Shown here piece after piece: positions 1 through 8,562 of a DNA stretch of 64,000 nt (its first letter is position 1; each line of letters begins with the position of its first letter). The notes beneath the pieces were generated by a model. It had not been told where the DNA came from, did not search any database, and was given only the letters and a program-made list of their open reading frames with translations. This DNA is from Euglena gracilis. Its lineage: Eukaryota > Euglenida > Euglenophyceae > Euglenales. A program made the position numbers and the translations under genes. The stretch covers positions 17,452,589-17,516,588 of the forward strand of contig CP154954.1 of NCBI GenBank assembly GCA_039621445.1. Reading direction: 5' to 3'.

Positions 1-630
1 TTTGCCTTGAGATGGTCTAAAAATGGAAAGAAATGCCAAGATTTGAGGGGAAATTTTTTTCGACCCAAACACTGGCGCTTCTTTGCCATATGAATTTGAC
101 CCAAAACATTGGCAAAAGGGGAGATTGCGCAAGTAGGAAAGAATTTCATGGCAAAAAGGGAAAAAGGGGGGAGGGGAAACATGAAATTTCTGTGGAAGAC
201 CCCCCCAAAACAGAAAATAATTGTGTCGGCCGGGCCGAGGGACAATATGGGGGGGGACAATATGGGGGGGGGGTTGGAAGGGTTCCGCCCCTTTCCTGAT
301 GGGGAGGCAAAACCTGGATGGTACCTCCTGACCACCTCCAAAGTGCCATCCTCCCCCCGTCCCCCCCCCCCGTGACCCCCCCCCCCCCCGTGACCCCCCC
401 GTGACCCGCACCACCCCCCAGCAACAAAATCACCCAAAAGTTCAATGAAAAGTTGTGTTCTTAATCTGAAAGAATTTTTTCACAAAGTGCAAAAAAAATT
501 TGGAAGGTAACTTTTTAGGGTTCCGAAAAATTTTTGAGGCAAAAAATCTTTAGGGGGGGGCAAAAAAATCTCGGGGGGGCGCCCCCCCTGCCCCCCAAGT
601 TTCTACTTCTACACCAATGCCCCCAAGCGC
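1..630. repeat. non-coding lead-in with G/C-run inverted repeats
   Basis: No credible gene is visible. Positions 231-280 hold two copies of a GGGACAATATGGGGGG word. Its reverse complement recurs near 33,170-33,330, so this is one dispersed G-run family. Positions 359-407 repeat CCCCCGTGACCC, which recurs in reverse near 44,145-44,175. These read as MITE-like debris. Confidence 0.5.
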
Positions 631-1215
631 TTGCAAAGACCCTCAATATTCTTCAAAGTTCTTCGTTCAAGCTGGAACTGGACCGGAAGTTCGAGCTTGC
701 TCCATCAGGACAGACCCCGTTTGTTTTTGATGGTGATGGATGTCCGGGTGCATTTTTTCCAACTTGCAAAGGAGAATGCCTCTCTTTCCCCACGGGTAGA
801 AGAAATTCTGTCGAAGTTTTTAGACGCCAAGAAATTGCGCGACATTTTTCGTTTGTCTGCCAAGAGAGCTTACAAACATTTTGACACAGTAATGTCAAAG
901 GACCAATCGGCAAAGGAGGTTCGTATTTTGTGCCCGGGTAATTTAACCGACTTTGAGCATGACATCTCTCAGTATGAAATGTTGCGTCTTCCGCTGGATG
1001 ATGAACAAATTCAGGATGAATGGCGTAAGTATTGCTGCATTGAGAAATCGCATATTGCTACACCTGATTGTGTTGCAACTTTTTGGGTGAACCGACCAGG
1101 TAAATTGGCAGAATATGCAGCTTTTCTGGTTTCTTTGCCAGTGACGTCGGCCGACCTACTTGCAGAACCATTTTGTTCCTTTGTCAAGAACATCCAGAAA
1201 TGGAGCATGGCATAG
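631..1215 (+). pseudogene. hAT-like transposase C-terminal fragment
   Basis: An open stretch of about 194 codons with normal amino-acid composition in an otherwise low-complexity area. The last third has a segment with a conserved Trp-Arg, then LAEYAAFLVSLPVTSADLLA and an FCSF element. This resembles the hAT C-terminal dimerisation region, where a P-x-T/S-S-A block is followed by an E-R-x-F-S-like block. The canonical ER is not intact. No BED finger or catalytic Asp/Glu context lies upstream, and the frame closes soon after. It is probably a truncated, decayed transposase. The real start is unknown because the first 30 or so residues look random. The hAT assignment is an inference from a short motif; a captured host exon is the alternative. 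Confidence 0.4.
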
Positions 1216-1540
1216 CAAAACAGGTGAATCCAGACGTCCGCCGCGGTCAGACAAAACGGCATTCAATGTCACCATTGAACAGCATCATAGTGGACAGGCG
1301 ACTAATATTGTCTGGCAAAGAATTCCGGAGTTTTGTATCAATGCACCCCAACAAACTGAAAGAACGCTCAACGTAATCTCCAAGTATGTGCAATTTTGTG
1401 CAATTTTGTGCAATTTTTTTTGCACAGCAATTTTGACCCCCCTATGTGCAATCCCCCCTGTTCTGTGTCCCCGCTGTGGTGTGAGGGTTGGTTTCCCAAC
1501 CACCTCAGATGTTGCCCGCTCCGTTTCGTGTACCACCCCC

Positions 1541-1735
1541 CCTTTATTTGACCCCCCCCCCTAATTGAGCATTTGGGTCCGGGGAATTTTTTTTTCATGC
1601 GCCGAAGGCGCGGAAATTTTTTTTTGCCCTATTTCTAAAGAAAATTTTGACCTCCCCTTATTTGACCCCCCCCCTTATTTGAGCATTTGGGGGGTCCTTT
1701 GGCGTGTGCTCAAATAAAGGGGGGGGAGTATCTCA
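1541..1735. repeat. short inverted repeat with C-run arms and a TTATTTGA word
   Basis: CCCCCTTATTTGACC occurs twice and a CTCAAATAAAGGGGGG arm closes the unit near 1710-1730. The same CCCTTAATTAAGCATTTGGG type of sequence recurs near 3890-3935. It is a short foldback, non-coding. Confidence 0.5.
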
Positions 1736-1861
1736 TGCAACGACACTTATCATTTTGTGTGCGCCGACCTCCGCCGTGCTCCCAAACGTCCCTGGAGATG
1801 CCCGGGATGTTTGTGATGCGGTGTGTCCGTAGTATGTCCCACGAGGTGTTTGCTATATCGA

Positions 1862-1957
1862 GAACTGTGTCCCAGACGCCGGTTCGGGCGGGAAACCTGT
1901 GCCTGGGACGCCGGTTCGGGCGGTAGCCGCCCGAACCGGCGTCTGGGACACAGTTTT
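1862..1957. repeat. foldback built from the GCCGGTTCGGGCG word
   Basis: The arms read AACTGTGTCCCAGACGCCGG inward and return as the reverse complement, with a second nested GCCGGTTCGGGCGG / CCGCCCGAACCGGC pair at the centre. It directly abuts the TIR element at 1957. The same arrangement occurs at 6764-6880, so the foldback and the element probably belong together. Confidence 0.65.
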
Positions 1958-2774
1958 TGAAACCGTGGCTAGGGGGCTCCGGTTTCATGCCCGAACCGGC
2001 GGCTAGGGAATCACGGCCAATTTCGCCCAAAATACCCATGTTTGGGGCAGTTTGGGCAATTTTGGCCCAAATGGGCGGCCGGTCAAAAATGGCAGATTTC
2101 ATACTTATGAAGGCATGTTACCCATTAAGCGAAAGCTCTTTTAAAGGGCTTTCGACAGATGGCCACAGGATTCGGCCATAATGCACGCAGCGCTTATTTT
2201 CAGCGATCGTGTATTCCAAAATTTGACATCCTAATTTGTCAAATCCCACTGCTCAGGTTGCGTATTGCATATCAAACGAAAGCTCTCGCCAACACCTTTC
2301 GCTTGGTACCCACAGAACTCAGCCAGATTGTAAAGCGCCCTCAAAATCAGCGATCGCATTTTTCCGCATTTTTCGGATCCCATTTGCATATCTGAAATTC
2401 CACTTTTCAGCTGCCATGTTGCCCATCGATCGAAAGCTCTTCTCAAGGGCTTTCAGCAGATGGCCTTAGATTTCTGCCATGCTGCGTGGTACTCTATTTC
2501 AGAAATTCTCCAAAATTGGCCAAAGGAAAATTGTTGCTCAAAAAACCCCAATTTTTGGCCCAAGACCACCCAAAAACTGCTATAATATGAATGCCACCTG
2601 TCTACAAACCCTTTTGGACACTTTTTGGCACTTTTTATTTTGGGTCCCCCAGACGCCGTTTTCACGCCCGAACCGGCGTCTGGGACGCCGGTTCGGCGCA
2701 GAAATTTCGCACCCGAACCGGCGTCCCAGACGCCGGTTCGGGCATGAAACCGGAGCCCCCAGACACGGTTTCAA
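1957..2774. mobile_element. TIR-bounded non-autonomous element, copy 1
   Basis: The left end starts TTGAAACCGTGG and runs into GGGGCTCC..TTCATGCCCGAACCGGCG. The right end is the reverse complement, closing CACGGTTTCAA at 2774. The TIRs are about 45 bp and imperfect. The 0.8-kb interior has no credible ORF and shares many words with the copies at 6879-7664 and 39839-40847, partly in inverted order (for example GATGGCC..TTTCGA blocks and GCGATCG). It is non-coding and presumably mobilised in trans. The superfamily is unknown, since no clean target duplication could be read. Confidence 0.7.
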
Positions 2775-2849
2775 TCCGTTTGCATACGTCCTCCCCCATT
2801 CATCTCCCATTGTCGTTGGCGACTCTTGGAGACACTCAACAATCATCTG

Positions 2850-3240
2850 GTGTGACTGCTCTTGTGATCTTTTTGTCCGTTTTACTCTGGGTAGTGAACA
2901 CAGTTTTTTGGCAGATAAACGTGTTCAGTCCACGCGTACAATGTCAATAAACGTGATAGGAGCACGATTTTTTGTTTATGAAAACGTGTTCAGTTCACGT
3001 GTACAGTGTCAATACCATGCCCCCCCATATGAGACCTCCCATGTAAGACCCGCCCCCTGGCCGGCCGAAGGCCGGCCCTTTGGCTGGGACCGACCCCCCC
3101 CCCCCATATAAGACCGCCCCCCCATATAAGACCCCCCCTAGGATTTTGGCTCCCGAGGGGGGTCTTATGGGGGGGGGCATGGTAAACGTGTTCAGTCCAC
3201 GTTTATCGTCGCTGTACACGTGCACTGAACATGGTTTTTC
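2850..3240. repeat. interspersed AACGTGTTCAGTCCACG repeats
   Basis: Variants of AACGTGTTCAGTYCACGTG occur near 2920, 2985 and 3186, with a reverse version near 3215 (CACGTGCACTGAACATG). They form palindromes around CACGTG. No gene is seen. Confidence 0.45.
3015..3182. mobile_element. MITE with CCATGCCCCCCC termini, copy 1
   Basis: A 168-bp unit begins CCATGCCCCCCCAT and ends GGGGGGGCATGG, flanked by TA on each side. Internally a GGCCGGCC-GAA-GGCCGGCC hairpin is at 3059-3077. Copies with the same termini and TA flanks are at 39594-39796 and 48147-48344. A TA duplication would fit Tc1/mariner-type integration. Confidence 0.6.
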
Positions 3241-3267
3241 ACGACGCTGTACATCGTGGACCGTGTT

Positions 3268-3742
3268 GGGCCCAGAAAATAGGTTTAATGGTTGCCAAAT
3301 CACCCCTCAATTGAAAGTTCCTCGCATCAGACGACCAGCGATGACAAATGTATCTGGCCAAACTGTACAGAATGCTCATTCTGAACTTCCAGAAAATGAA
3401 ATGGGGTATCCTAAGTTCAGCCAGTTGTGATCATCTGACCGCAAAATTTAACCCTTGTCTGGTCCAAAACGCTTCCTGAACCCCATAACCAAAAATGTCG
3501 AAAAAAAAAGTGGAAATCCAAAATGTCCAAAAAAATTCACCAAAAATTCTGAATCTGACCAGCAACATATTTCAATGGAATGGAAAGCGACTGCCCTAAA
3601 CGGGCGCCTGAATGGAAATTGAACTGACTGACCTAAACAGGCGCCTGAATGGAAATCGACTGACCTAAATAAATTCAGCCTGAATTCCGTTTAAGTCAGT
3701 AGAAATTCAAGACAGGTGTCGGGCCCAGAAAATAGGTTTTAA
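3268..3742. repeat. GGGCCCAGAAAATAGG-bounded repeat, inverted relative to 60.7-61.8 kb
   Basis: GGGCCCAGAAAATAGGTTT occurs at 3269 and again at about 3719 in the same orientation. Between them lie units with GGCGCCTGAATGGAAA, the reverse complement of the 32-bp minisatellite at 60781-60925 and 61551-61710. The unit near 3425 also matches 61050 in reverse. Two inverted members of the same family therefore sit near both ends of the window. Confidence 0.6.
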
Positions 3743-4081
3743 TGAAATTCCCCCTTTGTTTTTTTGATGTTTTTCAAACTGTTTTTTTTCCCCTTCAAAA
3801 AGCACGTTGTTTTTTTGAAAACAAAAAAATGCTCACTGTGGCTACTATGGCTGACTCTGTCCCCCTGGACGATGGCCTTGTTCGTACCCCCCCCCCTTTT
3901 CATTGCCCCCCCCCCCTTAATTAAGCATTTGGGTTTGGGAAGGAAAATGTTGCACATTTTTGGATCCCCCGCAATTGATATCACCCACATGTCTGCACAG
4001 ATGTTTTTCTTCAAAAAATGTCTTCCGCTCCGCAGATGACCCACACAATCCAGGTTGCTAATCCTTTTTTGAATTTGAACG

Positions 4082-4460
4082 TTGAACTCAGGTGGGAACC
4101 AAGGGAGGTCAGGTGGGGGGTCCAGACCTGCCCTGGTGAAGTTCATCAATGAAAGTTCACTGGGGATTGGGGGGGCACCCTTGGTTGGTGAACTTCACCG
4201 GTTCACCATTTTGACTGTCCGGAGATATTTTTTGATGCCTGAGAATTTTTGCTGTTTTCCCGACATAAATTACCTTTTCTCAAAATTTCTGAAGAGTTGC
4301 AAAAATGACATTTTCCCCCATTTTGGTCAAATTGCTTTGGTGGTGAACTTCACGGGTGAAGTTTGCCATTACATTGGGCAGAGGGGGGGGAGGGGGTCTA
4401 GTGAAGTTTCAAACGGTGAAGTCCACCATGAGGTTGGGGAGGGTCCAAAATGACCAAAGT
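4082..4460. repeat. cluster of GTGAAGTTCAC palindromes
   Basis: The near-palindrome GGTGAACTTCACC and variants appear at about 4134, 4190, 4343 and 4400, mixed with C/G runs. The same word dominates 42690-42900, 46305-46352 and 48675-49050. No ORF is supportable. Confidence 0.5.
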
Positions 4461-4619
4461 CTGATCTCCAATGAATGCTGCTGGGGGGGACATGGGGGTC
4501 CATTTTTTGCCACAAAGGAAGTGGAAGGAGGGGTACACCCCAGAGATGGTGTGCATTCGCAATTTCATACCCAACCCAAAATTGTCTACCTCATGTCAAA
4601 ATTGTTGCTTGTGACACAA

Positions 4620-6250
4620 AAAATGCCAAAAACAGGGGGAATTTTTTTTTTGCATTTTTGTGCATTTTTTTTTTAATTTTTTTCCGGTGCATTTTTGCTT
4701 TTTGGGACATTGTTTTTTTTAGGTTAAAATTTTTTCGCATTTTTCAACCAGGTTTTTTGCAATTTTTGAATTTTTGAAACTGAGTTTTTTCCTCATGCAA
4801 TTATTGTGAATTTGGTGCCATTTTGCATTGGGGGGGGGGCAATTATTTGCATTTGTGTGATTTTTTTGCGCATTTTCTCTCAAAATTGGTTTTTTTCATC
4901 GTCATTTTTCTTGTGGGGGATTGTTTCGTTTCATTTTTTTCTTCTTCAAACAGGTTTTATTTTTTTTTTTTTTTTTTTAAAATTTTTTTTCCATTTTTAT
5001 TTGGGTTTGTTCAATTTTTTTTTTTTCATCCACGGTGTTTTTTTGCAATTTGCATGTGTTTTTTTCAGTTATTTGCAAACATTTGTTTTTTTCAATTTTC
5101 TTCTTTATTTTCACATTGAATTCTCAGCAGTTTTTTGCACTTTTTTTTTTTTTCATTTTTTTTTATTTTTTTTTTTCATTTTCTTTTTTCCTTCTATGCA
5201 ATGGCTTTTTTTTCCTGTTGTTTTTTACTTTTCAATGATTTTTTTTAATCCTGTTCGACTAAGTGCTTTACGCTCGGTTAAGCATTTTACAAAATCTGAT
5301 TGCTTTTTGTAAATTTTTTTGTTTCCGGGAACTTGGCAAAGTATTTGCATCAGGGGTGCACATTAGGTTCAGGAACGGTGACGTGGGTTCAGTTTTTATT
5401 TTGTTTTTTTCAAGGCCGCATTTTTTTTTGTAATTGTTTTTTTTCATCAAATCTTTTCACAAGTTTTTTTTCGTTTGTTTTTGTTTTTTTACTCGGCAAG
5501 GGACAAAAGTGGCTTCAAGGGCTTTCGGATGGCTCTAGAGTTTTTATGAGTTTCTTGTTTTTATATCAAAGGGTTATTTGAGGAATCAATTTGTTATTTT
5601 TTTTTGCAGCTGTGGGAACTTTTTTCTTTGTTTTTCAGTTATTTTCAACTTTTTCATGCAAATGCATTTTTTTTTTTTTTACAATTTTTTCCTTTGTTTC
5701 ATAAATCCCATGAATAGAGTCTCAGTTTGAATGGTTTCAGGCGGTGTGTGACCGCTTTTTATTTTTTTGCCATATTATCCCCTCAAAGACACCAAAATCG
5801 GTTCTCCCCCTTTCCGCCCCCCATCTCCTCTTTCCCCCCCCTCAACCCCCTATCTCTCCCCCCATCTCCACTTTCAACCCTCCCTCCCCTGCCCAATTTT
5901 GTGCCCTCTAAATTTTTGCATTTTTTTTTTTCATTTTGCCTTCTCCCCTTTTGAGCTTGATTTACCTCCTTTCTTTGTTTCCTCGTTTGCTCTTTTCCGG
6001 CGAACTCATTGCCAGTCTTTTCATCATTGAGCAAAAATGCTGATTTTTTGTAAATTTTCTTGTATTCCGGGACACTCTTGGCAAATGTATTTGAAGGTGG
6101 GCAAAAATCCAGACGCCTTTGGCAGTTTATTTTTATCAAGTATGGGCAAATTTTTTGGGTGTAAGGTGTAATAATTTTTCAAAAGCAATCAAATCCTGGT
6201 GTGCTGTTTTTGCTGTTTTTATTTTTACAATTTTCTGACAGGTGCAATAG
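4620..6250. other. T-rich strand-asymmetric tract
   Basis: About 1.6 kb on the + strand is dominated by long T runs broken by GCA and TTTC words, with almost no A runs. Long Phe-rich reading frames here are composition artefacts. An approximately 60-bp segment (..TTTTTGTAAATTTT.. followed by TTCCGGGA..CTTGGCAAA) is present near 5300 and again near 6045, so part of the tract is duplicated. C-runs cluster at 5808-5880. Confidence 0.6.
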
Positions 6251-6596
6251 ATGAAACCGAACATGTTTACTGTAAGTCAGTTTTTTAAATGGTTGGTGCC
6301 TTTTTCTGGTGCCTCCTGATTTGGGAGGTTTTTATGCCTATTTCACCAAAAAGGTGGAGTTTTTCAAAATCGTTTGAAGTCAAAGTTATTTTCCAAAAAA
6401 AAAACATGTTTTTGCTTCCCCCCCCCCATCTGGCAAGTTGGAAATTGGAGGGGGGGACCACCACTTTCTGTCTCGCACAGGGGAGGGTCCAAGAGCCAAA
6501 GGTTTCTTTTTACAAATTTGGTGTTATTCACCATTCTTAATCCTTTTTATCTCCCGAAATGTATTCAGCTTTTTGAGAGTTTGACAACCTGCTTTT

Positions 6597-6749
6597 GATG
6601 TTGACGAATTTGAGGCTTTTGTGGATTATGTTGCAACTGATTTCAAGGATCCATCCATGCCTGTTGCATATGCTCAGATCTCTTCTTCAGATCTCTTATT
6701 GCAATCTTTTTCATGGTATCAACGCCAAATGACAAATAACGTTTTCTGA
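6597..6749 (+). pseudogene. short exon-like coding fragment, function unknown
   Basis: Fifty codons beginning DVDEFEAFVDYVATDFKDPS and ending in TGA have balanced amino-acid composition, unlike the surrounding simple sequence. There is no start codon at the front, so it is at best an internal or last exon or a captured fragment. No domain is recognised. Confidence 0.25.
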
Positions 6750-6763
6750 TACGAAAACTGTGT

Positions 6764-6880
6764 CCAAAACGCCGGTTCGGGCGTGAAGCCGTGTTCCAGA
6801 ACGCCGGTTCAGGCGGCAGCCCGAACCGGCGTTCTGGAACACGGCTTCACGCCCGAACCAGCGTTCTGGACACAGTTGTT
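6764..6880. repeat. nested foldback with GCCGGTTCGGGCG word
   Basis: The outer arms AACTGTGTCC(A)AAACGCCGG and CCAGCGTTCTGGACACAGTT enclose an inner GTGTTCCAGAACGCCGGTTC arm pair. It abuts element copy 2 exactly as at 1862-1957. Confidence 0.65.
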
Positions 6881-7664
6881 GAAACCGTGGATTAGGGGCT
6901 CTGGCTTCACGCCCGAACCGTCGTTCAAGGAATCACGGCCAATTTCGCCCTAAATACCCATTTTTCAAACATTTTGGAGCATTTTTGGGCTGGCTGACTG
7001 AAGTTTTCACAGGTCTGGTGCCATGTTACCCATCGATCGAAAGCTCTTCTCAAGGGTTTTTGACATTGATATGCTGTATGGCACCTGAGGTGTGGGATTT
7101 CACAAATTAAGATGTCAAAATTTCGAATACACGATCGCTGAAAACAAGCGCTGTGTGCATCTTGGCCGAATCCTGTGGCCATCTCGAAAGCTCTCCCCAA
7201 GACCTTTCTCTTGGTACCCTCAGAACTCAGCTACACTACAGAGCACTCTGAAAATCGGCGATCGCATTTTCCGACCCTGTTTTCAAAGTCAAAATTCCTA
7301 TGTTTCACCAGCTATGCTGCCCATCTATCGAAAGCTCTTCTCAAGGGCTTTCAGCAGATGGCCTTAGATTCCAGCTGTATTCTATTTCAAAAGAATTCCC
7401 CAAATTTGGCGAAATGGAAATTGTTGCACAAAATACCCCATATCTGGCCAAATACCCCCCCAAAACTGCCCAAATGTGATTGCCACATGTCTACTAACCA
7501 TTTTGAACACTTTTTGGCACTTTTTATTTTCGGTCCCCTGGACGCCATCTTTCCCGCCCGAACCGTCCTTCTCGACACCGGTTCGGCGCAAAAAATTCTG
7601 CGCCGAACCGGCGTTCAGAACGCCGGTTCGGGCGTGAAGCCAGAGCCCCAATACACGGTTTCAA
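6879..7664. mobile_element. TIR-bounded non-autonomous element, copy 2
   Basis: It starts TTGAAACCGTGGATTAGGGG and ends CCCCAATACACGGTTTCAA, with TTCACGCCCGAACCG inside each terminus. At 786 bp it is close in size to copy 1. Internal sequence includes GCGATCGCATTTTCCGACCC and AAAGCTCTTCTCAAGGGCTT, shared with copies 1 and 3. It is non-coding. Confidence 0.7.
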
Positions 7665-8373
7665 GAGCTCTTTTGTGTTCAGCAGGAAATTATTCAAGAT
7701 TTCGTCGCAAAGCACCGAAAGTCAAAAATGACGTTTTAAAGGGCTTTTTTTTGTGTATTTTGGCCTCAAAAATGAAGAAAAAGGTTGAAAAAATGCATCA
7801 TTTGTGCTTTTGGGTTCGGCCTGTTCTTGGGTGCCAGCCTGGAAGCCGGGTTGGACCAGGGTTTTTTTTTTATTAGTCTTGGACCCCCTCCCCCGGGGGG
7901 AGGGGGGGTAGGGTGGTCCCTCGGACCCCCCTCCCCCCCTGTGGGGGGGGGGTAGGGTGGGGGCTAGTGGGTATATCTTTTTTCGGCGCCGAAGGCGCCG
8001 AAATTTTTTTAAAAGGTGCTATTTTTAGCATTTTTTGCCAATTTCGGGCAAAAGTGGGTGGGTCCCCCCCCGGGACCCCCCCTCCCCCGGGGGCCCCACC
8101 ACAGGGGGGTGGGTGAATGTGTGGATGCTGACCAACACGGGGCTTAAAAAAACACCTGGGAAGGCCCGCAGGCCCGAAGGACCCAGGAGTCACCCTGACT
8201 TCTCAAGCAAAGCCTTCTCCAGAAAAGAAACAGCCCACCAGGGTATTTCTCAAGGACCCCCATGGGCGCATCAGTCCATTGGCCGGCAGAAAAAGGTGCA
8301 GCAAACCCCCCAGGGCGGGTCCTGCGCCTGATCCCCACACAAATGCACAAATGCCCAAATTTCACTCATTTTT
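7665..8373. other. non-coding, G/C-run foldbacks
   Basis: No gene is seen. 7870-7965 and 8060-8110 are C/G-run inverted repeats. 7984-8000 is a perfect CGGCGCC-GAA-GGCGCCG hairpin. The rest has stop codons in all frames and no conserved motif. Confidence 0.5.
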
Positions 8374-8527
8374 TCATAACACCCCATTTGGAACATTATC
8401 AAAGGAGGTGGGAAAATTACACCAGCTTTGCAGTTCGTTGATTAGGGATGATTGGAAGGTCAAATTTTGCGCTGGATCAGTTTTAAACGGCAGCCCGAAA
8501 CTACTGGGCCCCCCCCAGGGGACGGGG

Positions 8528-8562
<35 letters not shown>

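Noticed and set aside
4806-5312. Phe-rich membrane protein frame
   Set aside because: Composition artefact of T runs; no start context or conserved motif.
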